A stretch of DNA of 6,335 nucleotides from an uncultured Planctomycetaceae bacterium (GTDB taxonomy: Bacteria > Planctomycetota > Phycisphaerae > UBA1845 > UTPLA1), in the NCBI GenBank assembly GCA_938008425.1, contig CALLKH010000127.1:1-6335 (forward strand). Reading direction: 5' to 3'. Of this stretch, positions 5,057-6,335 are shown piece by piece; within the stretch, counting starts at the first letter, position 1, and each line of letters opens with the position of its first letter. The notes beneath the pieces are model-generated. The model did not search any database. It was not told where the DNA came from and was given only the letters and a program-made list of their open reading frames with translations. The translations under genes and the position numbers were made by a program.

Positions 5057-6335
5057 TGAAGAAACTCAGCAACGAATTCAAACTCGGTTTCTGGACCATC
5101 GTGGCGGCGGCGCTGTTCGTCAGCGTCCTGCTCTGGATTTCCAAGGGCGTCGGCGGCGAGATGCGGCCGATCACGATTCATTTCAAGCCGACGCCGGTCA
5201 TGCCGCCGCTCGCACAGGGATCGGTCATCTACGTCGGCGGCCAGAAAGTGGGAAAGGTCACGCATTCGGAGTTGGTTCGCGACGCCGCCTCATCGGCGAC
5301 CGCTCCGAGTTACTACATCCTGGTCAATGCCGATCTGCGACAGGACATTATTCTGCGCGAGGACTGCGTCGCCTTTGCCGAGGCTCCGGCGCTCGGCGGC
5401 GAAGGCATGATCAAGATTGATCTCGGCAAATCGGACAAGCCGTTCACCGCCCCGTTCATCGACGGCGCGGAGCCCGGCGGGTTCGCGGCGATTCTCGCCT
5501 CGATGCAGAGCGAATTCGACGCGACGCAGGAAGGCAGCCTGCTCTGGCAGCTCAAGACGCAGCTTGATCCCGACAGCGCCGCATCGCTCATGGCCAAGTT
5601 GCACCAGTCGCTCAGCGATGTCAACACGATGACATCGTCGCTCGCCCGCGAGATGACGCCGGCCGAGCGGGCGACCATCATGGCCAAGTTCCACGAGATC
5701 GCCGACAACATCAATGAAACCACCGCGGAACTCAAGCGCGAGTTCGACGCCAGCCGGCCGAACGTCATGATCGCCAAGCTGCACACGGCCATGGACGCCG
5801 TGAATGACGGGCTCACGGTGCTCTCACGAATTCTCAAGACGGGCGAGACGCCCATCGCCAACACGCTCATCAATGTTGAATCGACGTCGAAGCACCTGAG
5901 CGACGAAACCGATCCCGCCAGGCCCGACAGCCTGATGGCCCATTTCAAGCAGACCGGGGCGCTGGTCAATGCATCGCTCGAAGACATCAACGAGGTGACG
6001 AAGACCACGCGCGACGTGATGGTTCTCAATCGCGAGAACATCAACCGAATGCTGGTGAATTTCAAGGAGTCGTCGGATCATATCAAGACGGGCATGAAAT
6101 ACGTCCTGAGAAACCCCTGGCGACTCTTCAACGCGCCGACGCCGACCGAGCAGCAGCAGCAGGCCATCTTCGACGCCGCCCGCAGCTTCTCAGAGGCCGC
6201 GGCTCGCATTGACGACGCCTCATCGCAGCTTCGAGCGCTCGCGGAACTCCACGACGGCCGAATCCCTGCCGACGACCCGGACCTCGCCCGGATCCGCGCC
6301 GACCTAGAACGATCAGTCGATCTCTACAGTCGGGC
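5056..6335 (+). CDS. MCE-domain (MlaD-like) membrane-anchored lipid transport protein, 3' end beyond window
   Basis: At least 426 residues are encoded and the frame is still open at the window end. A short cytoplasmic start (MKKLSNEFKLG) is followed by one membrane helix at about 11-30. An MCE domain spans about 37-142: the early part has GSVIYVGGQKVGKV, like the usual GxxVxxxGxxVGxV, and the late part has APALGGEGMIKIDLG and an IDGAEPGG turn. From about 145 onward the sequence is polar and helix-rich, with three copies of an [M/I]AK[L/F]H motif exactly 30 residues apart (179, 209, 239), and then the block YVLRNPWRLF near 349-358. The ATG shares its A with the TGA of the MlaF gene (ATGA), so the two are translationally coupled. 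It should bind the transporter in the inner membrane and bridge lipid across the periplasm. The long C-terminus exceeds that of a plain MlaD, so the gene symbol is left open. Confidence 0.9.
   Translation, partial: MKKLSNEFKLGFWTIVAAALFVSVLLWISKGVGGEMRPITIHFKPTPVMPPLAQGSVIYVGGQKVGKVTHSELVRDAASSATAPSYYILVNADLRQDIILREDCVAFAEAPALGGEGMIKIDLGKSDKPFTAPFIDGAEPGGFAAILASMQSEFDATQEGSLLWQLKTQLDPDSAASLMAKLHQSLSDVNTMTSSLAREMTPAERATIMAKFHEIADNINETTAELKREFDASRPNVMIAKLHTAMDAVNDGLTVLSRILKTGETPIANTLINVESTSKHLSDETDPARPDSLMAHFKQTGALVNASLEDINEVTKTTRDVMVLNRENINRMLVNFKESSDHIKTGMKYVLRNPWRLFNAPTPTEQQQQAIFDAARSFSEAAARIDDASSQLRALAELHDGRIPADDPDLARIRADLERSVDLYSR

Noticed and set aside
5313..6065. Long minus-strand open frame (250 codons) opposite the MCE gene
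   Set aside because: The plus strand here encodes a continuous MCE protein with clear motifs. The antisense product is Ser/Leu-rich with no recognisable domain.

Overview
The window looks like a GC-rich chromosomal segment from an environmental Gram-negative bacterium. I infer a Planctomycetota member (Planctomycetia or Phycisphaerae type) from the style of the SpoIIE/PP2C phosphatase, the RAYT-type transposase and the MCE protein. This placement rests on family resemblance recalled from memory, not on a marker gene. Shine-Dalgarno sequences are weak or absent before most starts.

Layout from left to right. The first 53 bases may be the tail of an upstream gene whose TAA overlaps the ATG of a PP2C/SpoIIE-family serine phosphatase (53-790). 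A compact RAYT mobile element follows (821-1579). It is a HUH/Y1 transposase gene (908-1489) bounded by two 40-bp hairpin-bearing repeats in inverted orientation that match at 38 of 40 positions, with a further hairpin just behind the gene. Next come a GNAT acetyltransferase (about 1684-2274) and an AhpD-like/carboxymuconolactone decarboxylase-family protein (2344-2928). A convergent, Tat-exported metallophosphoesterase (2946-3929, minus strand) follows. After a 248-bp divergent spacer, a one-base-overlapping pair encodes an MlaF-type ABC ATPase (4178-5056) and a membrane-anchored MCE-domain protein (5056 to beyond the window end).

The most important observation is in the AhpD-like gene. Its reading frame is split by an in-frame TGA at 2587-2589, exactly where the second cysteine of the family's CxxCxxxH active site belongs. 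Conserved family sequence continues in the same frame to a normal stop. A stable hairpin (8-bp stem, 6-nt loop with G as its second base) sits 24 nt after the TGA, which fits the bacterial SECIS pattern. The simplest reading is a selenoprotein with a CxxU redox centre. A standard gene caller would report it as two unrelated short genes of 81 and 112 residues.

The genes do not form one pathway. The MlaF/MCE pair is a lipid-transport (Mla-type) module. The phosphatase is a signalling protein of the anti-anti-sigma or general stress type. The GNAT and AhpD-like proteins are stand-alone enzymes, and the RAYT unit lies between the phosphatase and the GNAT gene.
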